In this document: positions 42,319 through 54,495 of the stretch, one piece after another
Layout: each line of letters starts with the position of its first letter
Position numbering within the stretch: the first letter of the stretch is position 1
Source of the DNA: Platanthera guangdongensis
Lineage: Eukaryota > Streptophyta > Magnoliopsida > Asparagales > Orchidaceae
DNA length: 64,000 bases
Assembly (NCBI GenBank): GCA_039583875.1
Contig: CM077162.1
Coordinates: 164,135,826-164,199,825 of the forward strand
Direction of reading: 5' to 3'
Program-made: the position numbers and the translations under genes
The notes under the pieces: generated by a model
What the model saw: only the letters and a program-made list of their open reading frames with translations
Databases searched by the model: none
Told to the model about the DNA's origin: nothing

Positions 42319-44027
42319 TGTTAAAATTTTCTCAACGCGGTCAGCAAGGTAGCCCAAACGCCAAATTAATATCTTCGGCACTACCCAGTTCTCACGTTGA
42401 ACCAACGGAAAACCAAGGAACAAAGGTTAATCCCAACAAATAATGGAAGCACAAGCAGATCTTTTATTCATTCACTTCTTTACAACACGAGGCATACATA
42501 GCGAGACATGATTTCACTAGTATAACAGCTGTAAACAGAAAGCACCAAAACCCAAGCTGGGAGGACAACACCTGAGTCCCCCGAGACCGCCGAGGTAGCC
42601 AGGGTCGCCGAGTCCGCTGAGATCACCCGAACTAAGCTGCAATCCGCCGAATAGCCACGGAGCCCGCCGAAGCCGCGAGGCCGCGCGGGCACACCGTTAT
42701 TCGTCTCCTGCTGAAGCTGAACTGAGGAACACCCACTACCCGCCTGAAGTCGGCGGACAGGTTATTGAAGCTGGCAAAGTTGAAACAGAGTTGACAAGCC
42801 GCAGAGCGACCTCCTGCTGAATCCGCAGAGACCGCATAACTTCCAAGTACTTGACCGAAGTCAAAGCCAAACTCTTGGCTCCTTGAAGCTACCCGCGCGA
42901 CCTGCACACAACAAACCGTCGGCCCTGAATCAATCCGCGCAGACAGACAAACTGAGACTGCAGCTCCTTGCCCAACCCAACTTACTGTTCACTCTAGTTA
43001 CTGTAGATGTGCTAGGGGGGTCCTATTTATAGGCGAGGTGAGGAGTGTGGTCACCGGCCTAGAGATAGCGACACCGCCCTAGCCCGCACGATAGCAAAAC
43101 ACCGTCCGCTGAGTACGCAAGGACTTAGCCGGATATCAAGAAAAACCGCCAGGAGCAAGACAACATTGGCGAACCCTCTCCAGTACGCCCAAGCTATGCG
43201 GACAAGGCATCAGCCCGCAACAAGCTATGCGGACAAGGCATCAGCCCACAAAGCCTCCAACCACTGCAGGACAGCAATCCCCCTTCAATGGCAGTCCGCA
43301 CAACCCGAGGCAGTCCGCAAGGCTCAAACCTCAATCCGCCACAGGTCCACGATCAAAAACAGACAGCAAGTCCGCCCGGTCAACAGCGGACTTGGCGGAT
43401 ACAGCGGACACCATAGTCTTGGCACAGAGTGTGACCAAGTCCAAAACCATCAAAGGCCAATCCGAGCATGGCGGACATAAACTCCCGTCCGCCAAAACAT
43501 CATAGCACAGACCGCCAGCAGTCCGCATGCTACTCGCACACCTGCCCCATTGCAGCAGCCTCCTCCCGGACTCCAAACATCAGTCCGCCAAAGACCTCCA
43601 CAGCAAAAACACCTGCTGTAACACTAGAGCTCAACAAGGCCTCAGCCAAGCTCTAAGCCCAGTCCGCAACAGCCCACAACGCAGACACACTAGTCCGCAA
43701 GCTTGTTGAGGACATGAGCCAAACCGCCTATCAGCATAAGCTTGCACCACGGCCACTGAGCAATGCACCAGTCCGCAAGCCTCCATCCTCTTTGGCCGCT
43801 CCTTGGCAAAACCACAGCCAACGCCTTATCCGCAGATACCAGGCCACATAGTCCGCGGACTTCACCCGTGCAACCCGCTCAGAAGAACAGCCGGCTTCCA
43901 CTAGACTTTCCACCAGGCCGCACACAACAGTCCGCCTAGTCCGCCTAGTCCGCCTAGTCCGCCAAAGCTGTTCGCCCAGGCCGCCCGGCCTGTCCCATCA
44001 ACCACTTCCACTTCACAAATTTCAACA
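42319..44027 (-). repeat. 5' LTR of copia-2 (1709 bp)
   Basis: Plus-strand view TGTTAAAATTTTC to AATTTCAACA. It is uninterrupted and gives the original sequence of the target site that the composite duplicated in the other LTR. A short extra direct duplication (AACAAGCTATGCGGACAAGG, around 43190-43245) is absent from the 3' LTR. Confidence 0.93.
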
Positions 44028-45608
44028 GGCATGCCACTAAGTTGAGCATTGCTAAATACCGGGGCTCAGGACCACCTCTAAAGGAATCCACCAATGTTGG
44101 GGACCATATGCTTTCCCGTTCACACTCTCTCCATAGTGCTAGTTTGACTCAAGCGCGAATCCGCAGGACTTTAGGAAGATAATGGGGCTTAGGCGTATAT
44201 GTAGGTAAGGATGCAAAGGGTAAATCATGGCTACGCACAACCCAAATGAGCTCATACAAAAAATCCTCTCGCCAAGCAATACATATAGGTGCTCCACACC
44301 ACCAGACTTAGACTTGACAAACGAGTGCGTGCACCTCTTACCATCATAAAATCTCAAGTGGAATTTTCATTTAAACTTTTTCTTCTTTCATTTCAATCTA
44401 CTTACTTTTTCTCGTTTTCTTTTTTTTTCAAAATATTTTTTTTTACATTCAGCCATAGAATCATGAAATTTGCAACTCGCAAACATAAATCAGCACCTCA
44501 ACAACATCACCAAATGCAAGAAGAGATATACTAATAGCTCGAGCTAGGGGCATTCTACTGGGATAGGCTTTTAGGCTTTGGTGATCACGGAATGGGGCTG
44601 AATCAATAGGAGGGGTAGGCTCAAATTAGGCTAACAAGGATTACGTTATGAATGGGTACAAGGCTCAACCGGGCCAAAATGATGGTCAACATCACACTCA
44701 CGCTTGACTAACCATGCACCAATACTTCGAGAGTAGCTTGGGGAAAGTTCTTAGCCGCCGGTAAATATAATCCTTCCTCGTGACACAAGCAATACGAGGC
44801 TAGTCACGGCTACACACAATCCTACACTACCGATCGATTGCTCCAGATTCCACAATTTTGAGTTGTACAAACATTATTTACAAATGCAGAAAAGCATAAA
44901 TCTACGAGCATAAAAAAAATTGAATCTATACTATTTCTATACATCATGAGTACTCGATTAGGAGCACTGCATGAGTTTCACACTACCCTATCCTAAAATC
45001 GTAAGCCAGCACCACTATCTTAAAGTTAACAAAAAAAAAATTAAACTTGGGCCGAGCGCGTGCTTAAGTGCGCGCTGATGCGGTGTAGGTGCACAATGCT
45101 GTAATGATCAAACTTAAAATGAAAATACTATTATGGTATGGAAGTGCATGTGCAAAGATGACTCGCGAAACTTTCCCCCACCAGACTTATACTAAACAAT
45201 ATATCCATGATTTGCAATAAAAAATAAAAAAAAATTGTGGGAAGAAGTTACTCCATGCTCAGCTAATGAGCATACCAGAAGATTGGCGTTAATCTTCAGC
45301 AAACAGTCCATGGACTAAACAAATTTCACCTGCAAAATAGAATATCTCCAACCACAAAAAGCTATACAAAATAGCACAATAACTAAATTGCAGCAATTTA
45401 AAACAAGCAACAGCATTGAGTCGTCTCCCATAAGCCATTTTCTTTACCATCCTTAAGGTGGACCAAATACCTATATTAACAGTTATATAGATACTGTTTT
45501 AAAGCAAAGGTTCAGAATGCATGAGAAAGAAATCCAAAGTTACACACCACATGAAGATAAATAAAACAAGAAACGTAAAGAAAGGGGGCCCCGAAGATCC
45601 TTCACTCT
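44028..45608 (-). other. Athila internal non-coding region
   Basis: This stretch of 1.6 kb has no gene. Polypyrimidine runs (44380-44450) are purine tracts in the element's sense. Two motifs, CACCAGACTTAGACTTG (44300-44316) and CCCACCAGACTTATACT (45178-45194), resemble the purine-rich AGTCTGGTG type of motif found before Athila LTRs. They may be internal polypurine-like sites. RT and integrase would normally lie here. Confidence 0.5.
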
Positions 45609-46229
45609 TTAGCTAACCGCTGACTTGTGATAGATCCCCCCGGTCACGCGAGATGAGGGCAAGGTGAAGGCTTTAGGGCCCAGGGAAGACGAGTCTCCCC
45701 TATCCCTAACCTTGTACTTCTCGCGTCGGCAGGCAAAATCTGAAGCCTTGCTTATAAGAAGTTCTTTTCTTTTCAAATTAATAGACGGGGATCTCCAGGG
45801 TGGTATATCCACCCCAACTAAATCACGAACAAGCCTATTTTTCACATCGGGAGGCATCCTATCCTCACCCGTGGCGTGTGATAGAACAGCCAAAGTCACC
45901 TGTTTAACAGTTTTACAGTATTCATCACGCTTAATAAAAGTTTTTAAATTTGTTTCCTACACACTCCCAATAGCCGTGCACAACCCTTGTTCCTTTTCTT
46001 CACCAACTTCTTTCACATCAAACAATTCCTCTTTCGCTTCTTCGTCCGCAATCTTCAGCACGTCTTTTACTTGCACAACCCAGTCTTGCTTATTCAGCAC
46101 AACATCTGTCTCATCAGCTCTAGGTAAATCATTAGATAATAAAACATTTAATTCCAGCAGTTTTTTAGATTCACTCGGGATTAAAGTGGGAAGTGACGGA
46201 GTTAGCGGCAAATCGACCTTGGAAACCAA
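45609..46229 (-). pseudogene. Athila sequence downstream of protease, unassigned
   Basis: Two open stretches (46229-45957 and 45899-45609) follow the protease. The first is acidic (VLKIADEEAKEELFDVKEV). The second is basic (INLKRKELLISKASDFACRR). Neither shows RT or RNase H motifs. They may be a protease-RT linker left by a deletion, or a spacer frame of a non-autonomous Athila family. Confidence 0.4.
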
Positions 46230-46250
46230 GGTGATGCCACATGCATCAAA

Positions 46251-46670
46251 TCACAGCGTCTCTTCACTGGCTTTGAGGAATGGAACCCCAAGAATAGGCT
46301 TTGAATCATTTCTTATGGGTCCCAACACCTGGAAGTCGGTAACAACCACATCACCGTTAAGTATCACCACCACATCTTTAATCACCCCATCAGTTTTAAC
46401 CACCGACCCATCAGCTAGCACAAACGATTTCTGGATATTAGCTTCAACATTTAAATTAAGCTTCTCAACATCTTGCAGAGCAAGAATGTTGCACGACGAA
46501 CCTGAATCGCAAAGAGCTACCATCTCAATTTCATTAATCTCACACTTGACAGCCACTTCATTAATATTGCACTCCTCTGCCTCCCCCAACACTCTTCCCT
46601 TGCTCACGGGAATTCTTTTTGTTGTCGCTTGGGAGCGAACCGCGAGTACGCTCGGAGAACACATGGGCAA
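46251..46670 (-). CDS. Athila aspartic protease region
   Basis: MVALCDSGSSCNILALQDVE carries the DSG active-site motif. The distal ILGVPFLKASEE is the usual second-half motif. The frame is 139 residues without stops. It follows gag in the normal order. Confidence 0.82.
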   Translation of the reverse strand: MPMCSPSVLAVRSQATTKRIPVSKGRVLGEAEECNINEVAVKCEINEIEMVALCDSGSSCNILALQDVEKLNLNVEANIQKSFVLADGSVVKTDGVIKDVVVILNGDVVVTDFQVLGPIRNDSKPILGVPFLKASEETL

Positions 46671-47029
46671 GTTGCCCCAGTTGTGTCTCTAAGTTCCTCG
46701 TAGAGACAGTTTGAGTGGCCATGTTATATTGGGCCATCTCAACAAACTATTCCATCATTTCTTCTAGGCACTCCACATTCCCATTGCCCGCTCTGATTAT
46801 AACCCGGCTGCGGCGGTCGCGGTTGGCTATTAGAGGCTTGAGCATCAAATTTATGCTGGCCTCCCTGCCATCTTTAACCTGGGGCATTTTGGTTCCACGA
46901 GAAAATCGGATGATTTCTCGCGTTCGGGTTATACGCATTATTATAGGGCGCGGCGCGGTTTTGACTGTTTATAAAATTAACACTTTCATCAAAATTTATA
47001 CCTGCCGGTTCCGCAAATGACTCTTAAGC

Positions 47030-48031
47030 TGGGCATTCAAAAGCGTGGTGGCCGGGATTTCCACATCCCTGGCAAGATATGCCCCCAACCGGAGCTGGAG
47101 GAGTAGTCAATCTGGTCAGCATCCTTCTTCCATCCATCATAGGGTGGATTGCTTCGGCTTGCTACATCACCGCATTAACATCAATTAGATTTTTTGCAAT
47201 CCTAGGGGCACTTATTCCCGCAGTCCAGTATGTGCTATGGTAGGCCGTGTCTCGAAGAATCCGCAAAGCCTCTTCAGGAGAAAGGTTCATAATTGTGCCA
47301 CCGGCGGCTGCGTCGATCATAGACCGGTAGTTCGGCTTGACACCAAAATAGAATATTTCCACAAGATTCCACGGCTCGTAGCCGTGTTGGGGACAACGGC
47401 GCTGCAGGTCAGGGAAACACTCCCATGCCTCAGATAATGTCTTTTGGTCCAGCTGCCAGAACGTAGTAATTTCTCTTCGGGCATTCACAATTTTGTCCAC
47501 TGGGTGAAACTTGGCCAAAAACTTAGAGGACAGAGCCTCCTATGTGGTAGCAGTCCCAGGGACAATTGTGTGAAGCTAGGTCTTAGCCATGTCCCTCAGT
47601 GAAAATGGGAATAGCTTCAGCTTAACTACCTCATCAGAAATTCCAACATATCGGAAGGTGCCGCAAATCTCTGAGAACTCTGCCAGATGGAGCTGCGTGT
47701 CCTCACTCGGCAAACCAGAATACTGTGTATTATTTCTGATCATATTTAGAATCGCAGGCTTTATCTCAAAATGGTTGTTGGCAATGGCTGGTCCGAAGCC
47801 TAGATAAACACTTCCCGCAGTCGGGGTAGTGAAATCTCGCATCGTCCTAACGCGAGGTTGGACCACCTCTTGACCCTCAACAACTCTATCACCATGGCCA
47901 TTTGCTACTCTGCCCAAGTATTCCATTCTACCTTCAGCAGCAACAGCACACACGCGAGCCCTCCTCGCTCGTGTGGTCTCAAGATCAGCTCCCAAATTTT
48001 CACCCCTATTACCAGGGTTAGGATCTGTCAT
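47030..48031 (-). pseudogene. Athila gag with zinc knuckle
   Basis: The start is the ATG at 48031 (MTDPNPGNRGENLGADLE). RTMRDFTTPTAGS, LPSEDTQLHLAEFSEIC and KLFPFSLRDMAKT are conserved in Athila gag. Two TAG stops (near 47575 and 47539) fall exactly where Trp is expected (AKT-stop-LHTIV, TATT-stop-EAL), and the frame continues as KFHPVDKIVNARREIT and MIDAAAGGTIM. After another stop the zinc knuckle CQGCGNPGHHAFEC is complete. Apart from these stops the gene is well kept. Confidence 0.9.
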
Positions 48032-48106
48032 ACAACAAGCAAAATCTATCAAAGCGACAAACACTTACAAATCTTTCCAAAAGAAAAAAGCGCACAACGG
48101 TTGCAC

Positions 48107-48124
48107 TCCTCGACAACGGCGCCA
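48107..48124 (-). other. Primer-binding site of Athila (tRNA-Asp type)
   Basis: The minus strand reads TGGCGCCGTTGTCGAGGA shortly after the LTR. It is nearly the tRNA-Asp complement used by Athila elements. Confidence 0.88.
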
Positions 48125-48130
48125 AAAACT

Positions 48131-49780
48131 TGATGCACTCTCGACAAGTGTACCGATCATTGTCAAGTAATAAAATTGAGGAGTTTAATCCCCGAATATC
48201 GATCTCTCGAGGAGTGCAAGTAGGGAGTGTGATTTCGCTATATGAAAAAGAGATTGCAAGCGGGAAAGTAACCAAAGGGGTTTTTTGAATGAGATTCCTA
48301 AGTTAACAACAAAAAGAAAACTATAGCGGGTCGTCGTCACCACGTCGCTTGGGTGGAGTACTACGGAGAGTAGTATGGACGATGGACGAACATCGAGGGT
48401 CGCAATCACCTCTTCACAACGCACGCTTCTAGCAATCTCTAGAACATCACAATCAAAACAAACACAAGAAATACTTAAACTTAACAACACAAGCAATGAT
48501 TAAGACATAACAACATAAAGACATGCTGAAACCTTAAGCAAAACATGGTTCTCAAGCAACAATCTCAGTAACACGAGTTCAGAATGAAGAAACCACAAGA
48601 AGAGGAGGATAAATACAACCGAGCGCACAAAGGCTTTCCGAGATTCACGGCCGGATTCAAGGGTTGTCGGGCCTTGTCCGAGCTCGGACTTCAGATGACG
48701 TCCGGGAACCAAGAAGGGTTGTCACTTCCTTCGAATATCCCGTCTTCTTCGTGAATGATCGCTGAGCTAGTTCTGACCAAAGAACTCCGCAAGTGCAGCA
48801 ACAAAGAGCTCGAATGATAGCTTGGAGTTCGGATAAGATGAAGGTGGCCGGAGATGAAACTATCGCAAGCTTTCTGAGGAGAAACGATGGCCGGATAACC
48901 TCTCCAAGGAGGAGAGATAAAATGACAGTTGGAGGTGAGTTTTCCCGCTCTGAGGAGCGGAATTGGCGGGGGAGCGGAGCTGGATCCATGGAAAGAGGAA
49001 ATCTGTAACTTAAATAGAAAAGTCAGAAAAAATGGTCACGCACAGTTTGGCGCACGGTCGTGCGCAAACCGTGTGATATTAACTTTCAGGATAGACGCGA
49101 GGAAGGAGAAGCGTTGACCCGTGCATTTTCCTTCGCGTACGGGCGGTTCCGCCCGTGCGTGAAGGACATCGCACGGGTAGCGACAGATTGCTGGAAAATA
49201 GAACCACATAGGAAAATCGTGCGTTTTACTCGCGCACGGGCACAGCCGCATGTGCATGAACAACGTGCACGATTAACCACAGAACGAAAAAAATTGGGAA
49301 GCTACAGGAAATCCGTGTGTTTCCTTTGCGCACGGTTTCGAAGAAACCGTGCGTCAACCGTGCGTGAAGATCGTCGAACTCAGCTCGACAAAATTTGTCG
49401 AGCTCGGCTCGACGTTCTTCCAGCTCCTAAAACGCACGATTTCACGCAAACCGTGCGTGAAAGAAATGCACGACCGTGCGTTTTTCTTAAGACAGAATTC
49501 CTGTCATTTGGAAAAACGCACCAACTGCAAAATTAAACCAAAACCGGAGCACAGCTCCCAGCACCAATAAAACAAACAAACAAACAGAACCATGGGGAGC
49601 ACCATGTGCTTACCCCCAACAACAGAATGTGCAATTGCATACCCTCGGGCCAAAACAGTGCCCAAAAGGGTCCAACACCGAACGATGCAAATATAACCAA
49701 TTTTCAGTTGAAATGCAGTGCACGAGTGAGAAAACCAGCCAAGATGAGTCCGAAAAACCCTATAAATATCGGACTCATCA
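48131..49780 (-). repeat. 5' LTR of Athila (1650 bp)
   Basis: Pairs with 32596-34235. Differences between the two copies are scattered substitutions and small indels. It carries the same palindromes as the other copy, for example around 49137-49159 and 49382-49400. Confidence 0.95.
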
Positions 49781-49785
49781 CCGGC

Positions 49786-50708
<923 letters not shown>

Positions 50709-50845
50709 GGCACGGGGCTTCGAACCCGCAACCCTTGATAAGCAACCTTCAACAGTTCTCATCACCAACAGAGCTGCAGCTCAGCTGGTGATAACCCTGT
50801 TTGCAGGAGTGTGTTATCAAGTGTTGCGGGTTCGAAGCCCCGTGC
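50709..50845. repeat. Head-to-head pair of tRNA-like sequences (SINE heads)
   Basis: Two tRNA-sized arms meet at 50776/50777. Plus arm: A box CAGCTCAGCTGG (50777-50788) and B box GGTTCGAAGCC (50829-50839). Minus arm: A box CAGCTCTGTTGG (50765-50776) and B box GGTTCGAAGCC (50716-50726). Both end GCCCCGTGCC. Spacing of the boxes fits a type 2 polymerase III promoter. No clear acceptor stem and no T-run terminator are seen, so these are probably SINE or tRNA relics and not tRNA genes. Confidence 0.75.
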
Positions 50846-50859
50846 CAACAACATACTGC

Positions 50860-51260
50860 TATTTATCGTGGGGGTGGCAGTCATGGTGGCAACATTTGTC
50901 GTGGAAGGTGACTTTTGTCGTGGAAAATGACATTTGTTAGGGCGGTGACATTTGTCGTGAAGGGAAACGTTTCTCATGGGCGGCGACATTTTTTGGGGGA
51001 CAACATTTGTCATGGCATGGGGACATTTGTCGTTGGGGGAGACATTTGTAGCGGGGGCAACATTTGTCGGGGTCGGCGACATTAGTCGGCGCCAACGACA
51101 TTGATCGATGGGGGGGCGACATTGGTCGGGGGCGGCGACATTGGTCGGGGGCGGCAACATTGGTCGGGGGCGGCGAAATTGGTCGGGGGAGGCGACATTG
51201 GACGGGGGCGGCAGCATTGGTCGGGGGAGACGACATTGATGAGGGGAGGCATTTAATGGG
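50860..51260. repeat. Degenerate CGACATT-GTCGGGGG minisatellite
   Basis: About 20 units of roughly 19 bp, each near GGCGACATTGGTCGGGGG, are cleanest at 51060-51230 and degenerate on the left. A related block recurs at 51468-51560. It lies just outside the 3' end of the minus-strand Helitron gene, where Helitrons often hold minisatellites. Confidence 0.88.
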
Positions 51261-51467
51261 GGCAATGGCATTCGGAGGGTGCTAATATTATGTTAGATCA
51301 TTTCAAAATAGAAGTTCATTGCTAATATTATAGTCATATCGTTTTGAAATAGCAGCTCACCTTGCTTTTGGTATGTCATCTACAACAATAGAAATTTATT
51401 TTGGATCACTTAAGATCCTTCGTAAGAGCCCTTAAGAAGAAGAAGATTGAAAACATTCATCGTGGGG

Positions 51468-51560
51468 CGACATTGGTCATGGTGGCGACATTTCTCGCAC
51501 GGGCGACATTCGTCGTGGGGGCGACATTTCTCGCGGGGTCGACAATTATTGCGGGGGCTT
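51468..51560. repeat. Second block of the CGACATT minisatellite
   Basis: Four to five units of GGGCGACATTNGTCGNGG type, separated from the first block by about 200 bp of AT-rich sequence. Confidence 0.8.
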
Positions 51561-51610
51561 CCAAACATGTCTAGAAGAAGTAATGCAATGCATAAAAAGA
51601 TACAGATATA

Positions 51611-51998
51611 TTCATGAAAGTACACTAAATACAAAAACAGAAGAAACAATATAGTTCATGAATTTTACAAATGTTATATTGATCCATACAATTTATGTTA
51701 TGTAATTTGGCTCGCTGCATGTAATTTTGTGAATATTTCTTTGAACACAACATTTTTAGTGTACACTCCTTCTTGCTCATCCAATGTACTATTTTTAAGA
51801 TATATTCATGAAAGTACACTAAATACAAAAACAGAAAAACAATACAGTTCATGAATATTATAAATGTTACATTGATCCATATAATCTATGTTATGTAATT
51901 TGGCTCGTTGCATGTAAGTTTGTGAATATTTTTTTGAACACAACACTTCTAGTGTACACTCCTTCTTACTGCTCAAATGTACAATTTTAAAGATCACT
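51611..51998. repeat. Tandem duplication, 194-bp period, at the 3' end of the Helitron gene
   Basis: TTCATGAAAGTACACTAAAT begins at 51611 and at 51805, and the two copies stay aligned for their length with scattered changes. The copy at 51805-51998 includes the 3' end of the helicase reading frame; the other is an extra copy downstream. Confidence 0.9.
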
Positions 51999-54495
51999 TT
52001 GGTGCTATATGCGGAAAATCCTCTTGACAATGACACATACAATTGTCCATCGCTAAAAACATTATTTGGTAAATATACTCCAAGATTTGAAATTGTTTGT
52101 CCCTGTGATTTGTTGATAGTTAGAGCATAGCTCAATCGTATTGGGAATTGCTTTCGGGTGAGATCGAAGGGCATCTTAACATCCTCATCACTCTTTAAGG
52201 GAATTTGTGGTAGAAAAACTTTGTGCCTTTTAAATTTCCCGCTCAATATTTTAGCTTTAATAACGTTTCTTGAAAAGTTTACACATATAAGTCTTGTTCT
52301 GTTGCACAACCTAATTTTTGGATCAATATTTCTAAGAAACATTACCGGTTAAACTTTCTTGAGATTGAGCTAGTGAGGTGGTAGATTCCCCGGATTTATT
52401 GAATTTAAGAATTCTGGCAAATATAAATTATGAGTGTCATCCACTACTAAGTCAAAAAAAAGTAAGTTTTGCAATCTCGCGGAAATATTTCAAGATATTT
52501 TTCATTTATTTTGTTGATAACTTCATTCAGAGGCGTTATTATTGCTCTACTTTCCATATATTTGACATCTGTTGGGGAACCTAGCTTAGGGAATATTGCA
52601 TTGATCAATATATTTACAGAGCGTTCATCTACCCAAGGTATGACCATGGAGGTTGGAACCTGAATCATATCATTTAGAACGGCTGGCTCACCACTGTTAC
52701 CCATGCGTGTAAGAATTCCGAGAAATATGGATCGCCATGAGCTCTCATATTCATTGTTAAGCTAAGAATGCGAACATTCTTCCATAAATACGATTCAACG
52801 ATGCTTGCGCTAAGAATTTAAGATTTTGTTCCATTTACGACGACCGATGTCACCTGACAAAAGTCACCACCAAAGATCATAACCTTACCACCGAAGGGCT
52901 CATTGACGTCAAAGACATCCTTGAAAGATTGATCCACAGCTTCAAATGCCTTTTTATTAATCATTGGGGTCTCATCCCAAATAATTGACCCGGCTTGTTG
53001 TATCAATTCATGCAAATCAGACTGCTTATTAAATCTGCAGGTTGACATTATTTCATATCTAATAGGTATTTTTAACTTCGAGTGTGCAGTCCTACCACAT
53101 GGGAGTAGGTTTGCTGCGATCCCCGATGAAGCTGTTGCAAGTATAATGAACCCTTCCTTTCTGAAAGTTGATAGTAGTGCCCGATAAAGGTACATGTTTC
53201 CCGTACCTCCAGGACAATCCAAGAAGAACATTGCATTTTCTCATTTTCGTATAGTTGCACTGATGATGTTGAATGCTGACAGCTGTTCTGGATTAAATGA
53301 ATTTACTGAATTTAAGTAATCATCAGATATTAAGAATGAACGTTCATGTTCTATTAGGCTGGAGAAGATGTGCAAACCCACAAAACCTTCACTTATGGCC
53401 GGCAAACCAAAATCATTTACTGTTTTCTTATGCTGTTATAGAATGTCATCTAAATCATGAAGTAACTTGTATTTTTTGTAAATGTTATTTGAAGTGCTGG
53501 TTGAAGTGTAATCTTCAGTCATACTGTCAAAGTTCTCATCCCACAAATCTTGTACAGAGGCCGGTTCACAGTATAACAAAATTGTTGCAAAAAGCCTTCT
53601 CAACAAAATTGACATTCTAAAACATCTTGCTTCAGCCAGGCAATCTCGAATGCTATTGTCCTCTTCAAGAAGTCCGTGTTGCTCTGCAACCTGTTTAAAG
53701 GTTGTACATTGAACACTGCCAGTACACTTTAGATCCTCAAAGGATTTTGGACCCTTAACATGATTAAGTAGTAGTCGTAAGTAAAACCTTTCGCCTTCCA
53801 TTGGGTTTACTGTATATATTCTACCAATAACCTTTAGATTTGATAATCTCGATATCCACTTGCGCTCGACAGGTATATATCTATAGTATTTTGGAAAATC
53901 TTTATATAAGTATTTCTCGCACTCTTGATCGTCATTATACACACGAAAAAATTAAGTCAGCATCGATTTGGAGTTCCTCTCATTTGCCAAGACACTTGTA
54001 ATCATTTCCTCACTACGAAAGTGAACTTGATGTTGATTTGGTAAATGAATTTGCAGTTTCGAAATAGAAGAATACATCCTCGTCATCTCAAACTTAAATA
54101 TTTTCCACAATGCCTCTGGTGCACAAACCCAACGACCGTCAACGTACTTGCTCACCTCATCATAATTAGGTGCAGGGCTAACTTCAAACAACACGCAATT
54201 GTGTCCCTCGTAGACATACTTATACAAATACTTAATACTTTTAATATTACTACATATCTACACATTGATGTGACAATCATACCTTAAGAGTAACCACAGG
54301 TTGTATGGAACGACCCATCTATTATCCACCACAACGCCACGACCAACTGTAATAGTTCTACTATGGTCAATCCGACGTTGATAAACAGGATATGAGTCAT
54401 TCCCTTGAATAGTATACTCTACAAAGGCTTAAGATACCCCTTACTACACCCAAAAGTTTTCATGCATTGTGCATTCGGTTTGAAGTGACCACATG
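51806..54495 (-). pseudogene. Helitron Rep/helicase gene, C-terminal two thirds
   Basis: In sense order: GHFKPNAQCMKTFGCSKGY, VDNRWVVPYN, KYLYKYVYEGHN, LQIHLPNQHQVHF, YKDFPKYYRY, GERFYLRLLLNHVKGPKSFE, then the PIF1-type helicase and LTINKSQGQTISNLGVYLP near the C-terminus. The Walker A motif reads GGTGNMY instead of GGTGKT, so the nucleotide-binding Lys is lost. The Walker B-like IIWDETPM and GGDFCQ are present. Several frameshifts and stops lie between the blocks. The N-terminal part continues at 60403-60900, across Tekay-3. This gene would drive rolling-circle transposition when intact. Confidence 0.93.

Larger units (their letters stand above)
34494..44027 (-). mobile_element. copia-2: Ty1/copia element inside Athila
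   Basis: The 5' LTR is 42319-44027 (1709 bp). The 3' LTR is 34494-38143 and is interrupted by the 5S/U6 composite. Flanks are GGCAG (34489-34493) and GGCAT (44028-44032), a 5-bp target duplication with one change. A methionine-type primer-binding site and a G-rich polypurine tract (38144-38152, minus strand AAGGGGGGG) are in place. Gag, zinc knuckle, protease, integrase, RT and RNase H follow in copia order on the minus strand. The frames hold fewer stops than copia-1, so copia-2 is probably younger than copia-1. Confidence 0.94.
32596..49780 (-). mobile_element. Athila-type Ty3/gypsy element, gag-protease only, with nested copia-2
   Basis: LTRs of 1640 bp (32596-34235) and 1650 bp (48131-49780) share TGATGCACTCTC starts and CGGACTCATCA ends. 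CCGGC flanks both sides (32591-32595 and 49781-49785), a perfect 5-bp target duplication. The primer-binding site is of the tRNA-Asp type usual for Athila. Gag and protease are present on the minus strand. No RT, RNase H or integrase is found between the protease and the 3' LTR; the space holds non-coding sequence and copia-2. The copy is therefore a deletion derivative or a non-autonomous family. Confidence 0.95.

Noticed and set aside
45664..46692. 342-residue plus-strand open frame
   Set aside because: It is antisense to the Athila protease region and has no domain; the minus-strand DSG protease explains the constraint.
50777..50845. Functional tRNA gene
   Set aside because: A and B boxes are present, but I cannot draw a complete acceptor stem and anticodon arm, and the unit is half of an inverted pair.
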